A stretch of DNA of 64,000 bases. Origin: Hanleya hanleyi (Eukaryota > Mollusca > Polyplacophora > Lepidopleurida > Hanleyidae). Shown piece by piece: positions 1 through 10,497 of this stretch; positions within the stretch are counted from its first letter, which is position 1; each line of letters opens with the position of its first letter. The stretch covers positions 62,001 to 126,000 of the forward strand of contig JAVTVY010037197.1 of NCBI GenBank assembly GCA_036873755.1, written 5' to 3'. The position numbers were made by a program, and so were the translations under genes. Below the pieces are notes generated by a model. The model was not told the origin of the DNA. It did no database searches and saw only the letters and a program-made list of their open reading frames with translations.

Positions 1-345
1 GCGCGGGTCACACAACTCTTTATCAAAGGCAGCCATCATCGACGGCTCAGCATCATCTACATTGTGCACAATCTGTTCAGTAAAAACAAAGAACATCGGA
101 ACATAAGCTTAAATGCCCACTACCAGGTGGTCTTTAAAAACCCGAGAGATACCACTCAACTGCCGCACCTGGCGAGACAGAGGTATCCCGGCCGCACACC
201 GTTTGCGTTGGAAGCCTTTAAAGATGCGACAACCCCTCAGCACGGGTATATGCTCTTCGACCTCAAGCAAGCCACCCCCGATCACCTTCGACTACGGACC
301 GGAATCTTTCCCGGAGAAACCCACCACGTGTACATGCAAAAATAA
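1..345 (+). pseudogene. ATP: Packaging ATPase, C-terminal part (U1)
   Basis: Only the C-terminal 114 codons lie in the window. They are open, from the segment after Walker B to the terminal 'HHVYMQK'. The start of the gene is outside the window, so its state cannot be judged; every other array copy is broken. Confidence 0.8.
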
Positions 346-347
346 TG

Positions 348-407
348 TAAACACACCCACAGTGGCTCCCCCAGCTGGGGTGTGTGTTTGGTGATGGGAT
401 AATAAAA
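348..407 (+). terminator. 3' hairpin and poly(A) signal (U1)
   Basis: An imperfect inverted repeat, AAACACACCC against GGGGTGTGTGTTT, with a CTCCCCCAGC loop. It is followed by GGGATAATAAAA at 396-407, just after the ATPase stop. Seen in the sequence; the role in 3' end formation is inferred. Confidence 0.6.
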
Positions 408-505
408 TAATTAATACAACACCATGGTTGACTTTGTCTCTGTTTAATATTCAGGAGGTAGGCAGATAAAAAGGAGAGAGTTGTGGGTTCTAGCATTAGT
501 TGTAC

Positions 506-844
506 ATGATGTCTGCACGGAACCACGCCCCGACGCTCCGTGTATTGACGATGGCCCCACCCGAGTTGGTACGAACCATTGTAAGCGACGCGGACCCTGA
601 CCTTGTACGCTGTCTGTGCGAGATCGGGTACAACCTGTTAAAAGGCAACGTACCACTGACTCCGGCTCAGAAGACCAAGCTGGCCAAGCATAAGACAGGT
701 CTCCGAACCCTAGTCCAGAAGTCAGTCTCTCAAACACAAAAGAAAAAGGTGTTACAGAAAAGCGGCTTTCTCGGGACCATCTTAGCACCGTTGGCCGCTT
801 CCGTGTTGGGTCCAGTATTGGGTGGACTCTTCGGCCGACAATGA
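506..844 (+). CDS. ORF110, conserved Polinton small basic protein (U1)
   Basis: Intact 112-codon copy. It lacks two codons after 'MMSAR' (6-bp deletion) relative to the other copies. The start is the tandem ATG in TACATGATG, about 35 bp downstream of AGATAAAAAGG, a TATA-like box. The stop overlaps the ATG of an ORF281 start. Confidence 0.65.
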   Translation: MMSARNHAPTLRVLTMAPPELVRTIVSDADPDLVRCLCEIGYNLLKGNVPLTPAQKTKLAKHKTGLRTLVQKSVSQTQKKKVLQKSGFLGTILAPLAASVLGPVLGGLFGRQ

Positions 845-859
845 ACCACACGAAAAAAA

Positions 860-1672
860 ATGGTCCTCGTCGAACCACGGGTCCTTCAAAACCTCCAATC
901 GCCCTACTCTGTTCCACCTACGGTGAAGACCATAAACACCCTCGATGAAGAGATGCAACAGATCTTACAAAAACCGGGGTTAAGCGACAGCGAGAAAGTA
1001 CAACGGTACAATGAGACGCTTCAACGGTACATGACGTTCATGGACCAATACAAAACCCTCTCTACCCCAGCACCACCACCACCACGCGACACACCGCCGA
1101 CCTCAGCACCGCTCCAACAGCCGCCATTACCAGGGGTACCACCCACAGCCCCACAGTGGGTCGAAGACGAAGTCCTGAAGAGTGTACCTGCATCGTTCAA
1201 GAAACAAGCTGGCCTGGTATTACAACGGATGAAACAGAATCCTAACATGACTTGGAATAATAAAGGCGAACTACTGGTACAGAATCAGGTGGTCCCCGGT
1301 ACCCACATGATGGATTTAGTGAATGACCTGATACGTCAACGCAGGCCGCACACGGATCCTCGAGGATGGGAGGTCTTCGCTCAAGGCTTGAAAGACATGC
1401 ATGTACAACAGGAATTGGTCTGGAACCTCCAGCGCTGGGCCTGGATGCAGCGGACCCACCAATCGCCGAGTGGCCCACTACCTTCTTGGGAAGCCGAGTC
1501 GGAACCGGAGTCACCCCCCAAAACACCACAACGACGGACACCTTCTTTTCACTCCTTTAAAAAACCACCCCTGATCAAGACACCCCACATCTCCAGAGCC
1601 GTGACACGTAGCAAGTCACCGCGGCGAACACGACGCCGGACACAACCGCCCAAGGCCTGGAACACCTATTAA
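860..1672 (+). CDS. ORF281, proline-rich conserved Polinton protein (U1)
   Basis: Open 270-codon frame. The upstream ATG that overlaps the ORF110 stop is out of frame because the A-tract has eight A; this frame starts at the ATG ending the tract. Proline-rich segment near residues 65-95, arginine/serine-rich C-terminus ending 'PKAWNTY'. Confidence 0.6.
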   Translation: MVLVEPRVLQNLQSPYSVPPTVKTINTLDEEMQQILQKPGLSDSEKVQRYNETLQRYMTFMDQYKTLSTPAPPPPRDTPPTSAPLQQPPLPGVPPTAPQWVEDEVLKSVPASFKKQAGLVLQRMKQNPNMTWNNKGELLVQNQVVPGTHMMDLVNDLIRQRRPHTDPRGWEVFAQGLKDMHVQQELVWNLQRWAWMQRTHQSPSGPLPSWEAESEPESPPKTPQRRTPSFHSFKKPPLIKTPHISRAVTRSKSPRRTRRRTQPPKAWNTY

Positions 1673-1705
1673 AACCAATAGCAGCAGCAGGACAGCTCAG
1701 TCGCC

Positions 1706-2494
1706 ATGTTTTACCTCACCCTACCCAGTAACAGTTCGCTGGATGTGTTTCCTGACAACACCTTGGCCAAGTACGTGACCCAATTACCGCAACCGTTGCA
1801 TTTACCTGGACGATGGGAATGTAGCCTCGTGGATATCTAATACCCTTACTCGTGGTATAACGTGCGAGCCAATGAAGTGTGGTACTGAGGTGACCTACGA
1901 AGGAAAAGACACCCGACTCACCCTCTCCGAAGGCCAATACGATACCCCAAGGAGTTCATACAGGGGCTTACAAGACTGTTGCATTATAAGGCTCTACGGG
2001 AGGTCACGAATACTTCAAAACCTGTGAAAACCTTTCCCTTCAAGAATCACGTGGACTTCGATTACAACGCACACAACGACAAGGCACAGATCCTCCTCAC
2101 CGCCAACGTGAGTGTCGTACTGAGTCCTATCCTACAGCAAATGCTGGATCTCGCTCACCCGACCTACACGGGTCCATCCGAAGACCATGGCCAGATCCCG
2201 ATGGATATGAAGTCGGGTATGTACGGACTCTACGTCTACTCGGACGTGGTCGACAACCACATCGTGGGCGATATCAACACACCTCTGTTACGGGTGGTCC
2301 CCATTAAGACGTATGGGGATCAAGTCACCCACAGTTTCACCCACATGCTCTACCTACCCGTACGACAAACCGACAACAACACTATCACGGTGGATATAAG
2401 AGATGCCACGGGACGACCGGTCGCATTCTAACGAGGGAAAGTGGTGCTGGCACTTCATTTCCGACAAGCACGTTCTCCTCACTTTGTACAATGA
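1706..2494 (+). pseudogene. Penton-like minor capsid pseudogene (U1)
   Basis: Broken in four places: a TAA near 1837, a 1-bp insertion producing TGA near 1885 (shared by most of the array), a short C-run near 1945 that puts the frame back, and a TAA at about 2429. The end overlaps the pX start in ATGA. Confidence 0.8.
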
Positions 2495-2811
2495 AAGTAC
2501 CCTACGAGTGCGATGCACGCAGCTATATGGACTATTATGCCCAACAGGCCAGGGGTAGCCTTCCGGTCTTTAGTGGTGCACGCATGCAACGAGGATATGG
2601 GCTGGGGAACATACTCGGGAGTATCGTCAAAACGTTCCTGCCCTTGGTGACGCGTGGGGTGAAAGCATTCGGTAAACAAGCGGTCCGAGGTGGACTGCAA
2701 GTCGCCGGTGATGTCTTGGAGGGTACGGCACCCAAAGAAGCCTTGAAACGGCGGGCCAAAGAAGCGGGAGGCGTCTTGGTGACCAAAGCACAACGCACCG
2801 TAGGGAATTAA
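2491..2811 (+). pseudogene. pX-like core protein, C-terminally truncated (U1)
   Basis: 106 codons, ending in an early TAA after 'RTVGN'. The arginine-rich tail present in U10 and in element B is lost from translation although its DNA is still there up to about 2893. Confidence 0.75.
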
Positions 2812-2935
2812 AGGCCTGCACCACCGAGACCACGCACCAGTCGACGGCCGACCCAGCGACGACGCACATCGAAAACCCAGGATATCTTTTCTTAAAACAT
2901 CTCCTTAATCAACGCAGAGTCCTGCCCCTCCAGTC

Positions 2936-3381
2936 CTGAACACAGCGTCCCCCAAAACGCGCAAAGCGCAAGTGGGCTCTGTGGTGATATTGCTAATCCT
3001 GCTGAGTGTGTTGTACGGAGGTGTGTTTTACGACGTAGCCTATCTCAGCACTCTACTTAACCAACTTAGAACTCCAGCTGTGAGTGGCAGTCAAACCAGT
3101 CTAGAGACCTTCTCTACACCAGTCAACCCCGTGATCGAAACGAGCTCAGTCATCACCACCACGCCACCTGTACAAGCCACATCGAGTTCCTCACCAAATA
3201 TATAGTCCACATCGAGCTCTACACCAAGTACACCCACTACGTCTGAAAACCCACCGGTTTTCATCACTCACAGTGAACGCCCATCGACAACGGCGACCGA
3301 CGTTCTACCCACCACCACCCGAGTTCACTCGTACCAAATTTACAAGAGCGGGTTACCACGACAGCGCATACAGCTCGAACC
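2936..3381 (+). pseudogene. Small membrane protein (TM) pseudogene (U2)
   Basis: Lacks its own start: the first codons are replaced by the major capsid stub. The hydrophobic segment (2972-3035) and the Ser/Thr/Pro-rich stretch are recognisable. A TAG at 3203-3205 cuts the frame. Confidence 0.7.
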
Positions 3382-3902
3382 ATGGACCTTCGCGTCACTT
3401 GCGTCATCGCAGGACCGACGGGCTCCGGCAAAAAGCACTTCGTCAGGCAGCGTATGCAGCAATGCCCCACATCACGTTCGTGGAAGGCCTACCCAACCTT
3501 ACCGATTTGGAACCGGACACCTTGGTGGTTCTGGATGGTCTCATGGCAGAGACGGATGCGCGGGGCGCACAACTCTTTATCAAAGGCAGCCATCATCGAC
3601 GGCTCAGCATCATCTACATTGTGCACAATCTGTTCAGTAAAAACAAAGAACATCGGAACATCAGCTTAAATGCCCACTACCAGGTGGTCTTCAAAAACCC
3701 GAGAGACACCACTCAACTGCCGCACCTGGCGAGACAGATGTATCCCGGCCGCACACCATTTCCGTTGGAAGCATTTAAAGATGCGACAACCCCTCAGCAC
3801 GGGTATATGCTCTTCGACCTCAAGCAAGCCACCCCCGATCACCTTCGACTACGGACCGGAATCTTTCCCGGAGAAACCCACCACGTGTACATGCAAAAAT
3901 AA
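3382..3902 (+). pseudogene. ATP: Packaging ATPase pseudogene (U2)
   Basis: Walker A reads GPTGSGKK, with Lys in place of the Thr seen in element B. About 62 bp are missing just after it (3446), which shifts the frame. Walker B reads VVLDG instead of VVLDD. Confidence 0.85.
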
Positions 3903-3905
3903 TGT

Positions 3906-3964
3906 AAACACACCCACAGTGGCACCCCCAGCTGAGGTGTGTGTTTGGTGATGGGATAATAAAA
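3906..3964 (+). terminator. 3' hairpin and poly(A) signal (U2)
   Basis: Same inverted repeat as in U1 with two substitutions (loop CACCCCCAGC, one stem G to A), followed by GGGATAATAAAA. Confidence 0.55.
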
Positions 3965-4062
3965 TAATTAATACAACATCATGGTTGACTTTGTCTCTGT
4001 TCAATATTCAGGAGATAGGCAGATAAAAAGGAGAGAGTTGTGGGTTCTAGCATTAGTTGTAC

Positions 4063-4406
4063 ATGATGTCTGCACGAGTTCGGAACCACGCCCCGACGCT
4101 CCGTGTATTGACGACGGCCCCACCCGAGTTGGTACGAACCATTGTACGCGACGCGGACCCTGACCTTGTACGCTGTCTGTGCGAGATCGGGTACAACCTG
4201 TTAAAAGGCAACGTACCACTGACTCCGGCTCAGAAGACCAAGCTGGCCAAGCATAAGACAGGTCTCCGAACCCTAGTCCAGAAGTCAGTCTCTCAAACAC
4301 AAAAGAAAAGGTGTTACTGAAAAGCGGCTTTCTCGGGACCATCTTAGCACCGTTGGCCGCTTCCGTGTTGGGTCCAGTATTGGGTGGACTCTTCGGCCGA
4401 CAATGA
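4063..4406 (+). pseudogene. ORF110 pseudogene (U2)
   Basis: Open to about 4308, where one A is missing from the AAAGAAAAAGG tract. This brings a stop at 4318-4320, so the hydrophobic Gly/Ala/Leu-rich C-terminus is out of frame. Confidence 0.7.
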
Positions 4407-4421
4407 ACCACACGAAAAAAA

Positions 4422-5612
4422 ATGGTCCTCGTCGAACCACGGGTCCTTCAAAACCTCCAATCGCCCTACTCTGTTCCACGTACGGTGAAGACCATAAACA
4501 CCCACGATGAAGAGATGCAACAGATCTTACAAAAACCGGGGTTAAGCGACAGCGAGAAAGTACAACGGTACAATGAGACGCTTCAACGGTACATGACGTT
4601 CATGGACCAATACAAAACCCTCTCTACCCCAGCACCATCACCACCACGCGACACACCGCCGACCTCAGCACCGCTCCAACAGCCGCCATTACCAGGGGTA
4701 CCACCCACAGCCCCATAATGGGTCGAAGACGAATTACAAGCGTCTAGTCCGTCATTCATAATCCAGCCGTCGTCCATTAGAGAATATCCGCGTCCATAAT
4801 CCAAAGACCTATTCCAATTTTCCACATAACAGTATTAGCACCAAATTCAAAAAGACAATCATTGTATACATAAACATAGGCTTGTTTCCTGCCGGAGAGA
4901 AGTGGTCAACAGTTTTCAATGATGCCGGCAAGACATCAGGATGTTCCAAAAATATCAAATCCGTATCGCTGATCAGTATTCTTAATCCATAATATTCGTT
5001 ATAGAGTCGTCATCTAAAAAAAAGATGTATCTCAGTCACGCTTTGATTGTGACTGTTCATATGAGTACCATGAGGATCTTCAAGTACATGGGTTCATACG
5101 GCCCCTAGCCCCTAGTACCTGCATCGTTCAAGAAACAAGCTGGCCTGGTATTACATCGGATGAAACAGAATCCTAACACGACTTGGAATAATACAGGCGA
5201 ACTACTGGTACAGAATCAGGTGGTCCCCGGTACCCACATGACGGATTTAGTGAATGACCTGATACGTCAACGCAGGTCGCACACGGACCCTCGAGGATGG
5301 GAGGTCTTCGCTCAAGGCTTGAAAGACATGCATGTACAACAGGAATTGGTCTGGAACCTCCAGCGCTGGGCCTGGATGCAGCGGACCCACCAATCGCCGA
5401 GTGGCCCACTACCTTCTTGGGAAGCCGAGTCGGAACCGAAGTCGCCCCCCAAAACACCACAACGACGGACACCTTCTTTTCACTCCTTTAAAAAACCACC
5501 CCTGATCAAGACACCCCACATCTCCAGAGCCGTGACACGTAGCAAGTCACCGCGGCGATCACGACACCGGACACAACCGCCCAAGGCCTGGAACACCTAT
5601 CAAAACCAATAG
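4422..5612 (+). pseudogene. ORF281 pseudogene interrupted by insertion (U2)
   Basis: N-terminal part 4422-4733 with a TAA at 4716-4718. Then 381 bp of unrelated DNA, then the C-terminal part 5115-5612. The normal TAA has changed to CAA, so the frame extends to a TAG three codons later. Confidence 0.75.
4734..5114. other. Foreign insertion in ORF281 (U2)
   Basis: AT-richer sequence found nowhere else in the window, replacing about 13 bp of ORF281. No terminal inverted repeat, target duplication or ORF is evident. Origin unknown. Confidence 0.6.
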
Positions 5613-5636
5613 CAGCAGCAGGACAGCTCAGTCGCC

Positions 5637-6426
5637 ATGTTTTACCTCACCCTACCCAGTAACAGTTCGCTGGATGTGTTTCCTGACAACATCTTGGCCA
5701 AGTACGTGACCCAATTACCGCAACCGTTGCATTTACCTGGACGATGGGAATGTAGCCTCGTGGCTATCCAATACCCTTACTCGTGGTACAACGTGCGAGC
5801 CAATGAAGTGTGGTACTGAGGTGACCTACGAAGGAAAAGACACCCGACTCACCCTCCCCGAAGGCCAATACGATACCCCCAAGGAGTTCATACAGGGGCT
5901 TACAAGACTGTTGCATTATAAGGCTCTACGGGAGGTCACGAATACTTCAAAACCTGTGAAAACCTTTCCCTTCAAGAATCACGTGGACTTCGATTACAAC
6001 GCACACAACGACAAGGCACAGATCCTCCTCACCGCCAACGTGAGTGTCGTACTGAGTCCTATCCTACAGCAAATGCTGGATCTCGCTCACCCGACCTACA
6101 CGGGTCCATCCGAAGACCATGGCCAGATCCCGATGGATATGAAGTCGGGTATGTACGGACTCTACGTCTACTCGGACGTGGTCGACAACCACATCGTGGG
6201 CGATATCAGCACACCTCTGTTACGGGTGGTCCCCATTAAGACGTATGGGGATCAAGTCACCCACAGTTTCACCCACATGCTCTACCTACCCGTACGACAA
6301 ACCGACAACAACACTATCACGGTGGATATAAGAGATGACACGGGACGACCGGTCGCATTCGAACAAGGGAAAATGGTGCTGGCACTTCATTTCCGACAAA
6401 CACGTTCTCCCCACTTTGTACAATGA
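5637..6426 (+). pseudogene. Penton-like minor capsid pseudogene (U2)
   Basis: The least damaged penton of the + array. The only visible break is the shared 1-bp insertion that creates TGA at 5817-5819; after it, 5803-6426 is open in the shifted frame to the end. Confidence 0.8.
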
Positions 6427-6743
6427 AAGTACCCTATGAGTGCGATGCACGCAGCTATATGGACTATTATGCCCAACAGGCCAGGGGTAGCCTTCCGGTC
6501 TTTAGTGGTGCACGCATGCAACGAGGATATGGGCTGGGGAACATACTCGGGAGTATCGTCAAAACGTTCCTGCCCTTGGTGACGCGTGGGGTGAAAGCAT
6601 TCGGTAAACAAGCGGTCCGAGGTGGACTGCAAGTCGCCGGTGATGTCTTGGGGGGTACGGCACCCAAAGAAGCCTTGAAACGGCGGGCCAAAGAAGCGGG
6701 AGGCGTCTTGGTGGCCAAAGCACAACGCACCGTAGGAAATTAA
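6423..6743 (+). pseudogene. pX-like core protein, C-terminally truncated (U2)
   Basis: 106 codons with the same early stop after 'RTVGN' as U1. Starts inside the penton stop codon (ATGA overlap). Confidence 0.75.
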
Positions 6744-6867
6744 AGACCTGCACCACCGAGACCACGCACCAGTCGACGGCTGACCCAGCGACGACGCACA
6801 TCGAAGACCCAGGATATCTTTTCTTAAAACATGTCCTTAATCCACGCAGAGTCCTGCCCCTCCAGTC

Positions 6868-7317
6868 CTGAACACAGCGTCCCCCAAAACGCGCAAAGCG
6901 CAAGTGGGCTCTGTGGTGATATTGCTAATCCTGCTGAGTGTGTTGTACGGAGGTGTGTTTTACGACGTAGCCTATCTCAGCACTCTACTTAACCAACTTA
7001 GAACTCCAGCTGTGAGTGGCAGTCAAACCAGTCTAGAGACCTTCTCTACACCAGTCAACCCCGTGATCGAAACGAGCTCAGTCATCACCACCACGCCACC
7101 TGTACAAGCCACATCGAGTTCCACACCAAATATACAGTCCACATCGAGCTCTACACCAAGTACACCCACTACGTCTGAAAACCCACCGGATTTCATCACT
7201 CACAGTGAACGCCCCTCGACAACGGCGACCGACGTTGTACCCACCACCACCCGAGTTCACTCGTACCAAATTTACAAGAGCAGGTTAATTACCACGACAG
7301 CGCATACAGCTCGAACC
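6868..7317 (+). pseudogene. TM gene fused in frame to ATPase (U3)
   Basis: No own ATG. From GTG 6904 the frame stays open through the hydrophobic segment and Ser/Thr/Pro-rich region, and passes without a stop into the ATPase start at 7318, ending at 7497. In most other units the two genes are in different frames. Confidence 0.65.
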
Positions 7318-7898
7318 ATGGACCTTCGCGTCACTTGCGTCATCGCAGGACCGACGGGCTCCGGCAAAAAGCACTTCGTCAGGAAGCTCCTTCAACACCA
7401 CAACCCATTGCCCGAGTCGTGTGGTGTTACGGAGAATGGCAGGCAGCGTATGCAGCAATGCCCCACATCACGTTCGTGGAAGGCCTACCCAACCTGACCG
7501 ATTTGGAACCGGACACCTTGGTGGTTCTGGATGGTCTCATGGCAGAGACGGATGCGCGGGTCACACAACTCTTTATCAAAGGCAGCCATCATCGACGGCT
7601 CAGCATCATCTACATTGTGCACAATCTGTTCAGTAAAAACAAAGAACATCGGAACATCAGCTTAAATGCCCACTACCAGGTGGTCTTCAAAAACCCGAGA
7701 GACACCACTCAACTGCCGCACCTGGCGAGACAGATGTATCCCGGCCGCACACCGTTTGCGTTGGAAGCCTTTAAAGATGCGACAACCCCTCAGCACGGGT
7801 ATATGCTCTTCGACCTCAAGCAAGCCACCCCCGATCACCTTCGACTACGGACCGGAATCTTTCCCGGAGAAACCCACCACGTGTACATGCAAAAATAA
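7318..7898 (+). pseudogene. ATP: Packaging ATPase pseudogene (U3)
   Basis: Long-form copy that keeps most of the DNA deleted in U2, but a smaller deletion near 7398 shifts the frame. Walker A is GPTGSGKK and Walker B VVLDG. The C-terminal half is open in frame 7335-7898. Confidence 0.8.
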
Positions 7899-7901
7899 TG
7901 T

Positions 7902-7960
7902 AAACACACCCACAGTGGCACCCCCAGCTGGGGTGTGTGTTTGGTGATGGGATAATAAAA
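7902..7960 (+). terminator. 3' hairpin and poly(A) signal (U3)
   Basis: Intact stem with loop CACCCCCAGC, then GGGATAATAAAA. Confidence 0.55.
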
Positions 7961-8058
7961 GAATTAATACAACATCATGGTTGACTTTGTCTCTGTTCAA
8001 TATTCAGGAGGTAGCCAGATAAAAAGGAGAGAGTTGTGGGTTCTAGCATTAGTTGTAC

Positions 8059-8403
8059 ATGATGTCTGCACGAGTACGGAACCACGCCCCGACGCTTCGT
8101 GTATTGACGACGGCCCCACCCGAGTTGGTACGAACCATTGTACGCGACGCGGACCCTGACCTTGTACGCTGTCTGTGCGAGATCGGGTACAACCTGTTAA
8201 AAGGCAACGTACCACTGACTCCGGCTCAGAAGACCAAGCTGGCCAAGCATAAGACAGGTCTCCGAACCCTAGTCCAGAAGTCAGTCTCTCAAACACAAAA
8301 GAAAAAGGTGTTACAGAAAAGCGGCTTTCTCGGGACCATCTTAGCACCGTTGGCCGCTTCCGTGTTGGGTCCAGTATTGGGTGGACTCTTCGGCCGACAA
8401 TGA
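8059..8403 (+). CDS. ORF110 (U3)
   Basis: Intact 114-codon copy from the tandem ATG, with the standard 'MMSARVRNHAP' N-terminus. Its stop overlaps the ORF281 ATG. Confidence 0.65.
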   Translation: MMSARVRNHAPTLRVLTTAPPELVRTIVRDADPDLVRCLCEIGYNLLKGNVPLTPAQKTKLAKHKTGLRTLVQKSVSQTQKKKVLQKSGFLGTILAPLAASVLGPVLGGLFGRQ

Positions 8404-8418
8404 ACCACACGAAAAAAA

Positions 8419-9229
8419 ATGGTCCTCGTCGAACCACGGGTCCTTCAAAACCTCCAGTCGCCCTACTCTGTTCCACCTACGGTGAAGACCATAAACACCC
8501 TCGATGAAGAGATGCAACAGATCTTACAAAAACCGGGGATAAGCGACAGCGAGAAAGTACAACGGTACAATGAGACGCTTCAACGGTACATGACGTTCAT
8601 GGACCAATACAAAACCCTCTCTACCCCAGCACCACCACCACCACGCGACACACCGCCGACCTCAGCACCGCTCCAACAGCCGCCATTACCAGGGGTACCA
8701 CCCACAGCCCCATAGTGGGTCGAAGACGAAGTCCTGAAGAGTGTACCTGCATCGTTCAAGAAACAAGCTGGCGTGGTATTACAACGGATGAAACAGAATC
8801 CTAACACGACTTGGAATAATACAGGCGAACTACTGGTACAGAATCAGGTGGTCCCCGGTACCCACATGACGGATTTAGTGAATGACCTGATACGTCAACG
8901 CAGGTCGCACACGGACCCTCGAGGATGGGAGGTCTTCGCTCAAGGCTTGAAAGACATCTGCAGCCATACAACAGGAATTGGTCTTAGCCTCATCGCTGGG
9001 CCTGGATGCAGCGGACCCACCAATCGCCCATTGGCCACTACCTTCTTGAAGCCGAAGGTGGAACTGAAGTCGCCCCCAAAGAGCACAGCGACGGGCACCT
9101 TCTTTTCAAACCTTTAAAAAACCACCCTCGATCAGGACACCCCACATCTCCAGAACCGTGACACGTAGCAAGTCAACGCGACGAATACGACGCCGGACAC
9201 AACCGCCCAAGGCCTGGAACACCTATTAA
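8419..9229 (+). pseudogene. ORF281 pseudogene (U3)
   Basis: TAG at 8713-8715 where other copies have Gln before Trp. Several small indels between 8957 and 9115 scramble the C-terminal third. From about 9120 the DNA matches element B better than the array. Confidence 0.75.
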
Positions 9230-9262
9230 AACCAACAGCAGCAGCAGGACAGCTCAGTCGCC

Positions 9263-10056
9263 ATGTTTTACCTCACCCTACCCAGTAACAGTTCGCTGGA
9301 TGTGTTTCCTGACAACACCTTGGCCAAGTACGTGACCCAATTACCGCAACCGTTGCATTTACCTGGGCGCTGGGAATGTGGCCTCGTGGATATCCAATAC
9401 CCTTACTCGTGGTACAACGTGAGAGCCAATGAAGTGTGGTACGAGGTGACCTACGAAGGCAAAAACACCCGACTCACCCTCCCCGAAGGCCAATACGATA
9501 CCCCCAAGGAGTTCATGGGTGGGCTGACAAGACTGTTGCATTATAAGGCTCTACGGGAGGTCACGAATACTTCAAAACCCATCAAATCCTTTCCCTTCAA
9601 GAATCACGTGGACTTCGATTACAACGCACACAACTTGAGCAAGGCACAGATCCTCCTCACGCCAGCATTGAGTGTCGTACTGAGTCCTATCTGCAAGCAA
9701 TGCTGTGGATCTCGCTCACCGGCTTCCGCACACTGGGTCCGCATCCGAGGAATATGGCCAGATCGATGGTGGAAGTCGGGTATGTACGGACTCTACGTCT
9801 ACTCTGATGTGGTCGACAGCCACATCGTGGGCGATATCAACACACCTCTGTTACGGGTGACCCCATTAAGACGTATGGGGATCAAGTCACCCACAGTTTC
9901 ACCCACATGCTCTACCTACCCGTACGACAAACCGACAACAACACTATCACGGTGGATATAAGAGATGACACGGGACGACCGGTCGCATTCGAACAAGGGA
10001 AAGTGGTGCTGGCACTTCATTTCCGACAAACACGTTCTCCCCACTTTGTACAATGA
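9263..10056 (+). pseudogene. Penton-like pseudogene without the shared insertion (U3)
   Basis: The only + strand penton lacking the array-wide 1-bp insertion, so the N-terminal half reads through about 120 codons. Small indels near 9635-9770 and a lost C near 9861 then break it. Confidence 0.8.
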
Positions 10057-10373
10057 AAGTACCCTACGAGTGCGATGCACGCAGCTATATGGACTATTAT
10101 GCCCAACAGGCCAGGGGTAGCCTTCCGGTCTTTAGTGGTGCACGCATGCAACGAGGATATGGGCTGGGGAACATACTCGGGAGTATCGTCAAACCGTTCC
10201 TGCCTTTGGTGACGCGTGGGGTGAAAGCATTCGGTAAACAAGCGGTCCGAGGTGGACTGCAAGTCGCCGATGATGTCTTGGGGGGTACGGCACCCAGAGA
10301 AGCCTTGAAACGGCGGACCAAAGAAGCGGGAGGCGTCTTGGTGGCCAAAGCACAACGCACCGTAGGAAATTAA
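10053..10373 (+). pseudogene. pX-like core protein, C-terminally truncated (U3)
   Basis: 106 codons ending after 'RTVGN'. Carries Pro for Thr in 'IVKPFLPLV', shared with U4 and U5, and a Gly to Asp change at 'VADDVLGG'. Confidence 0.75.
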
Positions 10374-10497
10374 AGACCTGCACCACCGAGACCACGCACC
10401 AGTCGACGGCCGACCCAGCGACGACGCACATCGAAGACCCAGGATATCTTTTCTTAAAACATGTCCTTAATCCACGCAGAGTCCTGCCCCTCCAGTC

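Larger units (their letters stand above)
1..2930 (+). repeat. Array unit U1 (partial)
   Basis: First visible copy of the Polinton capsid-cassette repeat, cut by the window start inside the ATPase gene. It ends in a stub of the major capsid gene at 2899-2930 whose start codon reads ATC instead of ATG. The join to the next unit is at about 2931. Confidence 0.9.
2931..6862 (+). repeat. Array unit U2
   Basis: Second copy, lengthened by a foreign insertion of about 381 bp in ORF281. The major capsid stub keeps its ATG (6831). Confidence 0.9.
6863..10492 (+). repeat. Array unit U3
   Basis: Mosaic copy. Between about 8950 and 9620 it resembles element B more than its neighbours: no shared penton insertion, and element-B-like third-base changes. 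The major capsid stub starts at ATG 10461. Confidence 0.85.

Noticed and set aside
444..917. Minus-strand frame of 157 codons, repeated in many units (e.g. 7997-8476, 23673-24155)
   Set aside because: Lies antisense to ORF110 and the start of ORF281, rests on their codon pattern, and has no start signal or family resemblance.
3273..3902. 209-codon frame starting 'MNAHRQRRPT' as a real gene (also in U4, U5, U8-U10)
   Set aside because: A frame accident: it joins the out-of-frame TM tail to the ATPase C-terminal part through the 62-bp deletion.
4734..5114. Transposon in U2 ORF281
   Set aside because: No inverted ends, target duplication or coding sequence; kept only as a foreign insertion.
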